A stretch of 64,000 nucleotides of DNA from Evansella sp041820985 (GCF_041820985.1 NZ_JBGUAU010000017.1:71436-135435); one strand, 5' to 3'. Shown: positions 26,891 through 36,023, counted from the stretch's first letter. The notes: generated by a model not told the origin, from the sequence alone. Program-made: numbers and translations.

Positions 26891-26904
26891 AGAAAGCGTT
26901 TACA
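26891..26904. promoter_or_regulatory. Candidate CcpA (cre) site upstream of the MaoC-like gene
   Basis: On the minus strand TGTAAACGCTTTCT fits the Bacillus cre consensus TGWAANCGNTNWCA at every position except the last. It lies between the mdh terminator and the MaoC-like start. Confidence 0.55.
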
Positions 26905-26917
26905 ATAATTTGTTAAA

Positions 26918-26948
26918 GAAATCCGGGCATTACTAGCACCGGATTTCT
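26918..26948 (-). terminator. mdh terminator
   Basis: GAAATCCGG and CCGGATTTC form a 9-bp stem just after mdh; only a weak T-run follows. Confidence 0.65.
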
Positions 26949-26969
26949 GTTATCATATCATATGCACGC

Positions 26970-27911
26970 TTATTTATCTAATACCTTCATTACATTCTTC
27001 ACGGAATCAACTGATTTTTGAAGTGCAGCTTTTTCTTCATCTGTTAAATCGAGTTCAATGATTTTCTCTATTCCGTCTCCACCTAAGATTGTTGGAACTC
27101 CTAAGTATAGATCATTGTATCCATACTCTCCTTCAAGATATGCAATCGAAGGAAGAATACGTTTTTTATCTTTCACAATGGCTTCCACCATTTGAACGAT
27201 AGATGCAGCAGGTGCAAAATAAGCACTTCCTGTTCCGAGAAGGTTGACGATCTCACCGCCACCTTTTCTTGTGCGTTCTACAATTGCATCCAAACGCTCT
27301 TTTTCAATTAACTTTTCTAAAGGTATTCCTCCAGCAAAGGAGTAACGAAGCATTGGTACCATGTCATCCCCATGACCACCTAGTACAAAGCCTGTTACAT
27401 CTTCTACGGATACGTTTAATTCTTGTGCAACAAATGTTCTAAATCGCGCTGTGTCAAGCACCCCTGATTGACCAATTACTCGATTTTTTGGGAACCCAGA
27501 TTCTTTGAATACAGTGTATGTCATTGCATCAACCGGATTTGTTAAAACGATGATATAACATTCTGGGGAATATTTTACAATTTCCTTTGTTACAGATTTC
27601 ATAATTCCCGCATTTGTAGCCACTAAATCGTCACGGCTCATACCTGGTTTTCTTGGGATACCAGCAGTAATAACGACGATATCAGAACCTTCTGTTTCCT
27701 TGTAGTCGGACGTACCGATAATATTTGAATCAAACCCCTGAACTGGACTCGCTTCCATCATATCCAAAGCTTTCCCTTTTGTAGGGTTTTCCGCTTGTGG
27801 AATATCCACTAAAACAACATCCCCAAGTTCCTTTTGTGCTGCCATAAGTGCTGTTGTTGTACCTGTGAATCCCCCACCAACAACAGTAATCTTTTTACGC
27901 TTAATAGTCAT
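26970..27911 (-). CDS. mdh: Malate dehydrogenase (NAD)
   Basis: About 313 residues. It oxidises malate to oxaloacetate in the citric acid cycle. The LDH-like Rossmann motif GGGFTGTTTA, the substrate residues in RKPGMSRDDL, and the catalytic GGHGDDMVP are present. The ATG at MTIKRKK is used since the product then aligns with B. subtilis Mdh; AGGAG lies 11 nt upstream, and an in-frame upstream ATG adds a leader containing the ribosome site. Third gene of citZ-icd-mdh. Confidence 0.97.
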   Translation of the reverse strand: MTIKRKKITVVGGGFTGTTTALMAAQKELGDVVLVDIPQAENPTKGKALDMMEASPVQGFDSNIIGTSDYKETEGSDIVVITAGIPRKPGMSRDDLVATNAGIMKSVTKEIVKYSPECYIIVLTNPVDAMTYTVFKESGFPKNRVIGQSGVLDTARFRTFVAQELNVSVEDVTGFVLGGHGDDMVPMLRYSFAGGIPLEKLIEKERLDAIVERTRKGGGEIVNLLGTGSAYFAPAASIVQMVEAIVKDKKRILPSIAYLEGEYGYNDLYLGVPTILGGDGIEKIIELDLTDEEKAALQKSVDSVKNVMKVLDK

Positions 27912-28135
27912 CGTCAACAATTCTCCTCTCATAATTAACGTTCCGATTAATATTTATGATTGGTTCTCTACTTACTTGATTGTTGATTTTGAAGAATACA
28001 GCTCGATTCTGTGTACATTCCACGAGTTTCCTCAAGCTAAAACTTTTGGAACTCTTTTATGAACAGGAGTCTCGCGGATTCTAGTAACTAATAATTTCGT
28101 AATTGAAAAAGTATGACAATTATAGAACTATTGGA

Positions 28136-29401
28136 TTATAGATTTTTGATTAGCTCATCACCAAATTCAGAGCATTTTACTTCTGTTGCACCTTCCATTA
28201 GACGAGCAAAGTCATACGTTACCACTTTACTTCCAATTGTTTTGTCCATAGAGTTTTCTACTAAGTCTGCTGCTTCTGTCCAGCCAAGGTGACGTAACAT
28301 TAATACTCCAGAAAGTAATACAGATGAAGGATTTACTTTATCTAATCCTGCATATTTTGGAGCAGTGCCATGTGTTGCTTCAAAAATAGCATGTCCTGTA
28401 GCGTAGTTAATATTTGCTCCTGGAGCAATTCCAATACCACCAACTTGAGCTGCTAATGCATCAGAAATATAGTCTCCATTTAAATTCATTGTTGCAACAA
28501 CCTCAAACTCTTTTGGACGAGTTAAGATTTGTTGTAAGAAGATGTCAGCAATCGCATCCTTAACAATAATTTTACCTTCAGCTTCTGCTTTAGACTGAGC
28601 ATCGTTTGCAGCATCACGGCCTTGTTCTTCAACAATTTTATCGTATTCAGCCCATGTGAAAACTTTGTCACCGAATTCTTTCTCAGCTAATTCATATCCC
28701 CAGCTCTTGAAAGCTCCCTCAGTGAACTTCATGATATTTCCTTTATGAACAAGTGTTACACTCTTACGTCCTTCATCAATTGCATATTGGATCGCTGCTC
28801 TTACTAAACGATGAGTACCTTCCTCGGAAACTGGTTTTACACCGATACCAGAAGTTTCAGGGAAACGAATTTTGGTAGCTCCCATTTCAGTCTGAAGAAA
28901 GTTGATTAACTTCTTCGCTTCTTCTGTTCCTTTTTGGAATTCAATTCCTGCATAGATGTCTTCTGTATTTTCACGGAAGATTACCATGTCAGTATCTTGT
29001 GGTCGTTTTACTGGGGAAGGAACTCCTTCAAACCAGCGAACAGGACGGACACAAGCAAATAAATCAAGCTCTTGACGAAGTGCAACGTTTAAAGAACGGA
29101 TTCCTCCTCCAATTGGAGTAGTAAGTGGTCCTTTAATTGCAATGAAATATTCTCTAACTGCATCTAATGTTTCACTTGGAAGCCATTCCCCTGTTTGGTT
29201 AAATGCCTTCTCTCCAGCTAAAACTTCTTTCCAAACGATTTTTTTCTCTCCGTTATATGCTTTCTCAACTGCAGCTTCAATTACGCGAGATGCTGCTGCC
29301 CAAATGTCTGGACCAATACCGTCTCCTTCGATAAATGGAATTATTGGTTGATTAGGAACATTTAGTTCACCGTTATTTACTGTAATTTTTTCTCCTGCCA
29401 T
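28136..29401 (-). CDS. icd: Isocitrate dehydrogenase (NADP)
   Basis: 421 residues. It converts isocitrate to 2-oxoglutarate with NADP. The substrate loop LNVALRQELDLFACVRPVRW, the DMVIFRENTEDIYAG motif and the metal-binding NLNGDYISDALAAQVGG identify it. It lies 99 nt after citZ and 224 nt before mdh, the B. subtilis order. Confidence 0.97.
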   Translation of the reverse strand: MAGEKITVNNGELNVPNQPIIPFIEGDGIGPDIWAAASRVIEAAVEKAYNGEKKIVWKEVLAGEKAFNQTGEWLPSETLDAVREYFIAIKGPLTTPIGGGIRSLNVALRQELDLFACVRPVRWFEGVPSPVKRPQDTDMVIFRENTEDIYAGIEFQKGTEEAKKLINFLQTEMGATKIRFPETSGIGVKPVSEEGTHRLVRAAIQYAIDEGRKSVTLVHKGNIMKFTEGAFKSWGYELAEKEFGDKVFTWAEYDKIVEEQGRDAANDAQSKAEAEGKIIVKDAIADIFLQQILTRPKEFEVVATMNLNGDYISDALAAQVGGIGIAPGANINYATGHAIFEATHGTAPKYAGLDKVNPSSVLLSGVLMLRHLGWTEAADLVENSMDKTIGSKVVTYDFARLMEGATEVKCSEFGDELIKNL

Positions 29402-29500
29402 ATTGAATAGCCTCCTTAAATAATCAAAAAAATTTATGTATAGACAATAGGAAAGGGAAGGCTTCGCATTGAACTAGCTCCCCCCCTAATTCTAACTACC

Positions 29501-30616
29501 TTATCGTTGTTCTAACGGAACCCAAGATTGACGTTCTGGGCCTGTGTATTCTGCTCTTGGACGGATTAATCGATTGTTTTCGTATTGCTCAAGAATATGA
29601 GCAATCCATCCTGAAACACGGCTAACTGCAAAGATTGGAGTAAACAAATCATGTTCAATATTTAGACTGTGGTATACAGAAGCAGAATAGAAATCAACAT
29701 TTGGTAACAATCCTTTTTCGTTTGTTACTACCTCGTCAATTTTCACACTCATCTCATACCATTTAGATTCTCCAGTAATGCTTGTAAGTTGACGAGACAT
29801 TTCCTTTAAATGTTTCGCACGAGGATCACCATTTTTGTATACACGATGTCCAAAGCCCATAATTTTCACTTTTCTTTCTAAAGCATCCTTAATATACTGC
29901 TCTGCCTTCTCAACATCGTCGATTTCAGAAAGCATCTTTATTACTCGTTCATTTGCCCCACCATGTAGTGGTCCTTTTAAAGCACCTATAGCTGCAGTAA
30001 TACCAGAATACATATCAGATAAAGTTGCAACACAAACTCGCGCTGTAAAAGTAGATGCATTTAATTCGTGGTCCGCATGTAACACTAATGCTTTGTTAAA
30101 CGCCTTCTCAGATATTTCATCTGGCTCTTCACCAGTTAACATGTATAGGAAATTTGCTGCAAAGCTTAGATCAATACGAGGTTCTACTGGCTCTTTTCCT
30201 TGGCGGATTCTTGAAAATGCAGTTACTAAAGTTGGCATTTTTGCTTGTAGTTTTAATGCCTTTTGACGGTTTGCTTCTTCGCTCATATCATCTGCAGATT
30301 CATCAAAAAGAGCTAAATTTGATACTGCTGTACGTAAGGCAGCCATAGGATGTACTTTATCAATTGGAAAAGTTTTCATTTGATCTAATACTTCTTTTGA
30401 GACAACTGCCGCATTCGCTAGCTCCGATTGAAAACTTTGAAGTTCTTCTTGACTAGGTAATCTGTGATTCCACAGTAAAAAAATAACTTCTTCAAAACTT
30501 GCATGATCTGCTAAATCATCAATATCATAACCATGGTACGTTAAGACTCCATCGATTATTGAACTTACACTAGACGTTGTAGCAACTACTCCTTCTAACC
30601 CTTTCGTTGTACTCAT
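29501..30616 (-). CDS. citZ: Citrate synthase
   Basis: 371 residues. It condenses acetyl-CoA and oxaloacetate. Active-site residues are in the HADHELNASTF and GPLHGGANERV motifs, GFGHRVYKNGDPRA, and the C-terminal Asp region. Good ribosome site AAAGGAGAGG. First gene of the citZ-icd-mdh group, behind a leader of about 250 nt. Confidence 0.97.
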   Translation of the reverse strand: MSTTKGLEGVVATTSSVSSIIDGVLTYHGYDIDDLADHASFEEVIFLLWNHRLPSQEELQSFQSELANAAVVSKEVLDQMKTFPIDKVHPMAALRTAVSNLALFDESADDMSEEANRQKALKLQAKMPTLVTAFSRIRQGKEPVEPRIDLSFAANFLYMLTGEEPDEISEKAFNKALVLHADHELNASTFTARVCVATLSDMYSGITAAIGALKGPLHGGANERVIKMLSEIDDVEKAEQYIKDALERKVKIMGFGHRVYKNGDPRAKHLKEMSRQLTSITGESKWYEMSVKIDEVVTNEKGLLPNVDFYSASVYHSLNIEHDLFTPIFAVSRVSGWIAHILEQYENNRLIRPRAEYTGPERQSWVPLEQR

Positions 30617-30807
30617 ACCAACCTCTCCTTTGTTCGAAAATTACGGGAATCTGTTTTATCTACCCCTAAACAATTAAATATTATAATAACGTTTCGAAAT
30701 ACATGAAGTCTACTCTTTCTATACATTTTCATAAAAATAGTTTATTAATATATTTTATTCGAAACGTGTTCCCTTTTGAGCAAACTATTCTATATAATTT
30801 CAAAAAA

Positions 30808-30821
30808 CGTAAGCGGTTACG
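30808..30821. promoter_or_regulatory. Candidate cre-like palindrome in citZ leader
   Basis: CGTAAGCGGTTACG is a palindrome (broken only at the two central bases) around the CG core of a cre site; only the outermost bases differ from the consensus TGTAA...TTWCA. It lies about 50 nt downstream of the proposed citZ promoter, where CcpA binding would block transcription. citZ is CcpA-repressed in B. subtilis. Confidence 0.5.
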
Positions 30822-30874
30822 AAATATATACAGAATATATTAGTAATCTTATGTATCTGTATTGTACGTATTTT

Positions 30875-30902
30875 ATTATACCATTTTTCACATTTTTGTG
30901 AA
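30875..30902 (-). promoter_or_regulatory. Probable sigma-A promoter of citZ
   Basis: On the minus strand TTCACA, 16 nt, TATAAT. It points towards citZ, about 250 nt away; the stretch 30617-30981 contains no gene. Confidence 0.55.
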
Positions 30903-30981
30903 CTTTTATTTTTTAAAACAAACAAAAATTCGGACTAATACAATTATTTTCACTTGTTCGAATATTCACAAAAAATAGTTT

Positions 30982-31449
30982 TTAAGATCCTATGTTCCCA
31001 ATAAATTGAACTACTTTCATAGCTGTATATGCAATTCCAGCTCCAATCAATGGACCAACAGCTACTCCATTGAATATAGCAACTGCCAATATAGTTCCCA
31101 ATACTAACGCTGCAGTTATGTGGGGATCTGTTTTTAATAACTCAATCCCACTTGCTGCAATAATTGCAACAAGGATGCCGGAACCTAGTGCTATCCATGC
31201 ATAAAAAGATTTTAACGATGATTGCAATTCTTTAAATCCTATTTCTCCTGTCACAATTGGAACTAGTACTGCAATGGTAATGATAGTAACTCCAATACTA
31301 ATACCTTTCTGTTGTAAAAATGGAAATGCTTTGTCGCCAATACCAATCCATTTTACCACTAGTAAAAAAGCAACTGCAAAAATTAGGGCCTGGTTTTTTG
31401 CAAAAATACCAATAGCCAATAGAATAATCATAAATAACATAGCATTCAT
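30982..31449 (-). CDS. ytwI: DUF441/UPF0756 membrane protein (YtwI-like)
   Basis: About 155 residues from the ATG at MNAMLFMII; four hydrophobic segments. The pattern KNQALIFAVAFLLVVKW and the C-terminal GVAVGPLIGAGIAYTAMK fit the UPF0756 family, as does its place between citZ and ytvI in Bacillus. AGGAG lies about 13 nt upstream of the chosen ATG; the longer frame adds 35 residues that do not look like the family. Function unknown. Confidence 0.82.
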   Translation of the reverse strand: MNAMLFMIILLAIGIFAKNQALIFAVAFLLVVKWIGIGDKAFPFLQQKGISIGVTIITIAVLVPIVTGEIGFKELQSSLKSFYAWIALGSGILVAIIAASGIELLKTDPHITAALVLGTILAVAIFNGVAVGPLIGAGIAYTAMKVVQFIGNIGS

Positions 31450-31624
31450 AATTTCTATGTCACTCCTAATATAAGTATAGTTTAACATACTTGTACTAAG
31501 TTGAAAAAAGGTTAGCTCACCTGTATTGTAAGATCTGCTTTTTCTCCTAAGCATATTTTAATGATCTACCGCATAAGTTTGTTGTACAAGCATTGTATGC
31601 AGTAACAGAGGTGGTGAAGTTCTC

Positions 31625-32734
31625 ATGAGAAAAAACATGTACGAGTCTTTTTTTAGGGCTAGTACAGTGTTGTTTTGGTTATGTCTTATTATTGTTTTCG
31701 TCTATGTATTGACTATCTATTTATACCCATTTTTAATAGGTTTAATTATATCGCTAATATTTTTACCTGCTGTAAATTTTATAGAAAATAATTTTGGATG
31801 GAAACGGTCATCCGCTGTTTTTTTTATCATATTATTATTTGTTCTAATATTTTCTGCAATTATTACATTACTTATCGCTGAAATTGTAGCAGGATTGGGT
31901 TATTTAAAAAAAGAACTTCCGCAATATATCAATGATGGAGTTGAATATATACATCAGTGGTTTGATACATTCATCCTACCTTTATATGAAGGAATTTTAG
32001 CTTTTTCTTCTCAGCTAAACTCAGGACAACAAACAACATTACACCACTCATTAGAGAATATATTGGGAGAATTAGGTAATCACATGAGCACCATCGTGCA
32101 ACATGTATTAAATGGCCTAGCTGATTTTTTACTCGCTCTTCCTAACACAATCACCGTGTTATTTTTCGCTTTATTAGGGGCATTCTTTATAACAAAAGAT
32201 TGGCCTGTGATGATTCATTGGGTAGAAAGCAAAACACCTAAAAGAATAAAAGTAATCGTATCTAAAATGACAACTCAATGGAAAAAGGCAATTACAGGCT
32301 ATGTATTCGCCCAATTAACATTAGTTTGCATGACGGGGCTTATCGTATTAATTGGTTTATTTATTATAGGAGTCGAATATGCCATTACTACTGCTCTCTT
32401 AATTGCCTTAGTTGATATTTTCCCTTATCTTGGAACGGGGCTTATTTTTATCCCTTGGATAGCTTATGCGTTTTTTTCAGGAAATTGGGGGTTATCTATT
32501 GGACTTTCTATTCTTTATGGATTAGTAATAATTCAACGACAATTAGCAGAACCAAAAGTGATGTCTAAGCATATGGGAATTCCTCCACTAGCTCTTCTCA
32601 TAAGTTTATTTGCCTGCTACCAAATGTTTGGGATATTCGGGTTATTAATTGGACCAGCTTTACTAATTTTACTTCAATCTATTGTAAAGGCAGGAGTTTT
32701 TCAAGAAGTCATTACTTATGTAAAAAAAGGTTGA
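31625..32734 (+). CDS. ytvI: Sporulation integral membrane protein YtvI (AI-2E transporter family)
   Basis: 369 residues with about seven or eight hydrophobic segments and the long soluble loop (about 95-150) of the AI-2E/PerM family. LLGAFFITKDWPVMIHW and the conserved ending segment around PKVMSKHMGIPPLALLISL are typical of the YtvI branch. GAGGTGG lies about 10 nt upstream. It is divergent from ytwI. A role in sporulation is known for the name; the transported substance is not. Confidence 0.88.
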   Translation: MRKNMYESFFRASTVLFWLCLIIVFVYVLTIYLYPFLIGLIISLIFLPAVNFIENNFGWKRSSAVFFIILLFVLIFSAIITLLIAEIVAGLGYLKKELPQYINDGVEYIHQWFDTFILPLYEGILAFSSQLNSGQQTTLHHSLENILGELGNHMSTIVQHVLNGLADFLLALPNTITVLFFALLGAFFITKDWPVMIHWVESKTPKRIKVIVSKMTTQWKKAITGYVFAQLTLVCMTGLIVLIGLFIIGVEYAITTALLIALVDIFPYLGTGLIFIPWIAYAFFSGNWGLSIGLSILYGLVIIQRQLAEPKVMSKHMGIPPLALLISLFACYQMFGIFGLLIGPALLILLQSIVKAGVFQEVITYVKKG

Positions 32735-32772
32735 GATTGTTAACGAATTTGTGTGAACAATCTCTACCTTTT

Positions 32773-33174
32773 CTACCATCTTCTATTCGTATAAAAAGTT
32801 ACATTGCCTGTACGAATCATCTTTTCGAATATTCGCTGTAAGAACGCTTTAAATATAGATCTTGTTTGAGGTATGAGTAAGAAGAAGCCAAATGCATCTG
32901 TTATGAATCCTGGTGTAAGTAACACAACTCCACCTACTAGAATACATAATCCATCTAGAATTACTCCACTAGGTACTTGACCTTGTGACGCTTGCAGCTG
33001 TGCACTTCGGATGGCATTTATCCCTTCGCGTTTTGCTAAGGCAGCACCTAAAATACCAGTTAGTATAATTAGGGCAATGGTAGGTAAGACACCGATAGTA
33101 TTACCCGAAAATATTAATACCCAAATCTCTAGTGCTGGTATGATGACAATTAATAAGAAAAATATTTTCCCCAT
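32773..33174 (-). CDS. fxsA: FxsA family membrane protein
   Basis: 133 residues. The N-terminal IPALEIWVLIFSGNTIG and the central GVVLLTPGFITDAFGFFLLIP match FxsA, a cytoplasmic membrane protein named after its influence on phage exclusion in E. coli. Three or four membrane segments. It is convergent with ytvI and lies downstream of repeat A and tandem array 2. Confidence 0.88.
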   Translation of the reverse strand: MGKIFFLLIVIIPALEIWVLIFSGNTIGVLPTIALIILTGILGAALAKREGINAIRSAQLQASQGQVPSGVILDGLCILVGGVVLLTPGFITDAFGFFLLIPQTRSIFKAFLQRIFEKMIRTGNVTFYTNRRW

Positions 33175-33214
33175 TTTATAGCACCTTCTTTCTCCTACAA
33201 TATGTTCTTTTAAT

Positions 33215-33500
33215 TTTGTCTACCCTCGTGTTCTCAATTAGTAGTTACCTAACTTTGTTGGTTCATTTTCCATTCGCCCAGTCCACTACTTTCCTGTGGG
33301 GAGTTACCGAGCCCCCTCACGACTACGTCGCTACGGGGTTTATTCCCATTGGAATTCGTGGACTTACGATCATTCCATAGATAATGAATGGTAAGAAAAT
33401 ACTTCATAACGTATTTTCATCCGTTATGGTGAAAATTATCACTTTCATGGGTGTCTCCCCTAAAAATACGGGTATCATATCTAGTAATGCTAACTTTGTT
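33215..33500. repeat. Dispersed degenerate repeat A, copy 1
   Basis: Shares two blocks with the stretch at 47400-47600 (TAACTTTGTTGGTT then TTTCCTGTGG and AGTTACCGA-like sequence, then TTCCCA-TGGA and TTCGTGGAC) and another block with 63840-64000 (TGGACTTAC and the hairpin CATAACG...CGTTATG around TATTTTCATC at 33405-33428). No reading frame. It abuts tandem array 2. Confidence 0.75.
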
Positions 33501-33526
33501 TGATAATATTCTTTTCGCTCTGAATT

Positions 33527-33960
33527 CTGAAAGGTTCACTCTCGCTCTGATCGTACCTTTCACGGGCAAAAACGCTTCTGAAAGGTTCGCTCCCCCTCTG
33601 ATCGTACCTTTCACGGGCAAAAACGCTTCTGAAAGGTTCACTCTCGCTCTGATCGTACCTTTCACCGGCAAAAACGCTTCTGAAAGGTTCGCTCCCCCTC
33701 TGATCGTACCTTTCACGGGCAAAAACGCTTCTGAAAGGTTCGCTCTCGCCCTGATCGTACCTTTCACGGGCAAAAACGCTTCTGAAAGGTTCGCTCTCGA
33801 TCTGATCGTACCTTTCACCGGCAAAAATGCTTCTGAAAGGTTCGCTCCCCCTCTGATCGTACCTTTCACGGGCAAAAACGCTTCTGAAAGGTTCGCTCTC
33901 GATCTGATCGTACCTTTCACGGGCAAAAACGCTTCTGAAAGGTTCGCTCTCGCTCTGATC
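33527..33960. repeat. Tandem array 2: exact 51 bp hairpin units, about 8.5 copies
   Basis: Units begin at 33527, 33578, 33629, 33680, 33731, 33782, 33833, 33884 and 33935 (cut). Within each, GAAAGGTTCG, a 13-nt CT-rich loop and CGTACCTTTC form a 10-nt-arm hairpin with one T-T mismatch; an 18-nt linker (ACGGGCAAAAACGCTTCT type) follows. Because 51 is a multiple of three, both strands stay open for about 170 codons; these are 17-residue repeats and I do not call them genes. Degenerate CTGATC pieces trail to 33990. It lies between pyk and fxsA. Confidence 0.97.
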
Positions 33961-34058
33961 TGATTACGATCTGATCACGCTCTGATCGAACAAACCTTAA
34001 ATGGAGAACACAACCTTTCTAGGAGTATTAATCACAACCACTTTTCTTTGAGTGTGTT

Positions 34059-34091
34059 AAAAAAGAGGAGGGAAAAACTCCCTCCTCTTTT
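34059..34091 (-). terminator. pyk terminator
   Basis: AAAAAGAGGAGGGA and its complement TCCCTCCTCTTTTT form a strong hairpin, 7 nt after the pyk stop. Confidence 0.9.
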
Positions 34092-34097
34092 TACATA

Positions 34098-35852
34098 TTA
34101 TAGTACACTTGCTTGACCTTTGTAAATCTTACCGTGTTGGCCGTCTACAGTTACTTCGTCTCCATCTTGGAATAACGTTGTAGCTCCTTCAACACCAACA
34201 ACAACTGGTACTCCTAAGCTTAATCCAACTACCGCAGCGTGCGAAGTTAAGCCACCTTGTTCCGTAATTACAGCAGATGCTTTTTCAAACGCATCCATCA
34301 TATCACGGTCCGTATTTGTTGTTACTAATACATCACCAGTATTAACCTTGTCTAATGCTTCTTTCGCACTGTTCGCAACTACCACTTTTCCCGTTGCAGA
34401 TTTTCTGCCAATTCCTTGTCCACTAGCCAATACTTCGCCAATAACATGGACTTTCATAATATTTGTAGTTCCTGTTTCATTTACTGGAACACCAGCAGTA
34501 ATTACTACTAAGTCACCATGTTTTACATGACCTGATTTTAACGCTCCATCAACCGCTAATTGAAGCATTTCATCTGTAGAACTAGCTCTCTCACCAACTT
34601 GTGGGTAGACACCCCATGAAAGTGCTAATGAACGACAAATACTATCATTACTAGCAATTGCAACAATTGGTGATTTCGGACGATATTTTGAAATCATACG
34701 TGCTGTATGACCACTTTCTGTTGATGTTAAAACAGCAGATGCATGTAAGTTAAGTGCTGTATGTGCAACAGATTGGCTAATAGCATCTGTAATAGTTTGT
34801 TCACTTTCTAATCTTGTTCTCTTTAAAATGTCTTCATAACGTAATGCAGTTTCTGTCTTCAGTGCAATGTTTGCCATTGTTTGAACAGATTCAACTGGAT
34901 ATATCCCAGCAGCTGTTTCACCTGAAAGCATGATTGCATCCGTACCATCAAAAATTGCATTTGCAACATCACTCGCTTCCGCACGCGTTGGACGAGGGTT
35001 ACGTTGCATGGAATCCAACATTTGTGTTGCAGTAATAACTGGCTTGCCAAGTAGGTTACATTTCTTGATTAATTCTTTTTGTACTAATGGAACATCTTCT
35101 GCTGGAATTTCTACCCCTAAGTCACCACGAGCAACCATTAATCCTTCAGAAACTTCAAGAATTTCGTCAATATTATCTACACCTTCTTGGTTTTCAATCT
35201 TAGGGATGATTTGGATATGGTCAGCATTATGCTTTTCTAGTAGTTCACGAATTTCTAATACATCTGATGCGCGACGAACGAAAGAAGCAGCAATGAAATC
35301 AACATTTTGCTCAATACCGAATACGATATCGTTTGCATCTTTCTCCGTAATACCAGGCAGATTCACGCTTACTCCAGGAACGTTTACACCTTTTTTATTT
35401 TTTAATACTCCACTATTAATTATTTCTGTAACTAACTCATTTTCACGAATTTCTTTTACCTTTAGTTCAATTAAACCATCGTCTAATAAAAGAGTAGATC
35501 CAACTTGAACATCATTAATTAAACCAGGATATGTAATAGAAAACTTCTCTGCAGTTCCTACCACCTCAGTCATGGAAACAGTAACTGTGTTTCCTTGTAC
35601 TAATTCTACTGATCCACCTTCCACTGTTTGTGTTCTGATTTCTGGTCCTTTTGTATCTAATAAAATGGCTACTGTTTTTCCTAGTTCATTAGCGGCTTGT
35701 CTTATATTTTCAATTCTTGCACCATGTTCTTCATAATCACCATGAGAGAAATTTAATCTTGCCACATTCATCCCTGCAGAAATTAATGCCTTTAACTTGT
35801 CTAAACTCTCACTAGCCGGACCTATCGTACATACTATTTTTGTTTTTCTCAC
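34098..35852 (-). CDS. pyk: Pyruvate kinase
   Basis: About 584 residues. It makes pyruvate and ATP from PEP. The catalytic barrel (about 1-350) has LDTKGPEIRT, the signature IPKIENQEGVDNIDEI and MVARGDLGVEI; the regulatory C domain follows. The last 110 residues are the extra PEP-utiliser-like domain with LTSHAAVVG that is typical of Bacillus enzymes. The GTG giving MRKTKIVCTIGPAS is preferred: AGGAGG lies 8 nt upstream of it but only 2 nt from the earlier ATG. It follows pfkA. Confidence 0.97.
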   Translation of the reverse strand: MRKTKIVCTIGPASESLDKLKALISAGMNVARLNFSHGDYEEHGARIENIRQAANELGKTVAILLDTKGPEIRTQTVEGGSVELVQGNTVTVSMTEVVGTAEKFSITYPGLINDVQVGSTLLLDDGLIELKVKEIRENELVTEIINSGVLKNKKGVNVPGVSVNLPGITEKDANDIVFGIEQNVDFIAASFVRRASDVLEIRELLEKHNADHIQIIPKIENQEGVDNIDEILEVSEGLMVARGDLGVEIPAEDVPLVQKELIKKCNLLGKPVITATQMLDSMQRNPRPTRAEASDVANAIFDGTDAIMLSGETAAGIYPVESVQTMANIALKTETALRYEDILKRTRLESEQTITDAISQSVAHTALNLHASAVLTSTESGHTARMISKYRPKSPIVAIASNDSICRSLALSWGVYPQVGERASSTDEMLQLAVDGALKSGHVKHGDLVVITAGVPVNETGTTNIMKVHVIGEVLASGQGIGRKSATGKVVVANSAKEALDKVNTGDVLVTTNTDRDMMDAFEKASAVITEQGGLTSHAAVVGLSLGVPVVVGVEGATTLFQDGDEVTVDGQHGKIYKGQASVL

Positions 35853-35927
35853 TTTCATATCCTCCTCATAATCAAAAACATTCTAATCTTTAGCATTTTC
35901 TATTTTCCTTTTTTCCATACAAAAGCC

Positions 35928-35950
35928 AGGACAAATTTGCATTTGTCCTA
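35928..35950 (-). terminator. Hairpin between pfkA and pyk
   Basis: AGGACAAAT and ATTTGTCCT with a small loop, then TGGCTTTTG on the minus strand. Weak T-run; it may only reduce read-through into pyk. Confidence 0.5.
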
Positions 35951-36023
35951 GCTATTAAATCCTGTTTTATATCATGCATTTAAAAAACATGCTATAAACA
36001 AGCCGAAAATAGCTGAGTAAATC

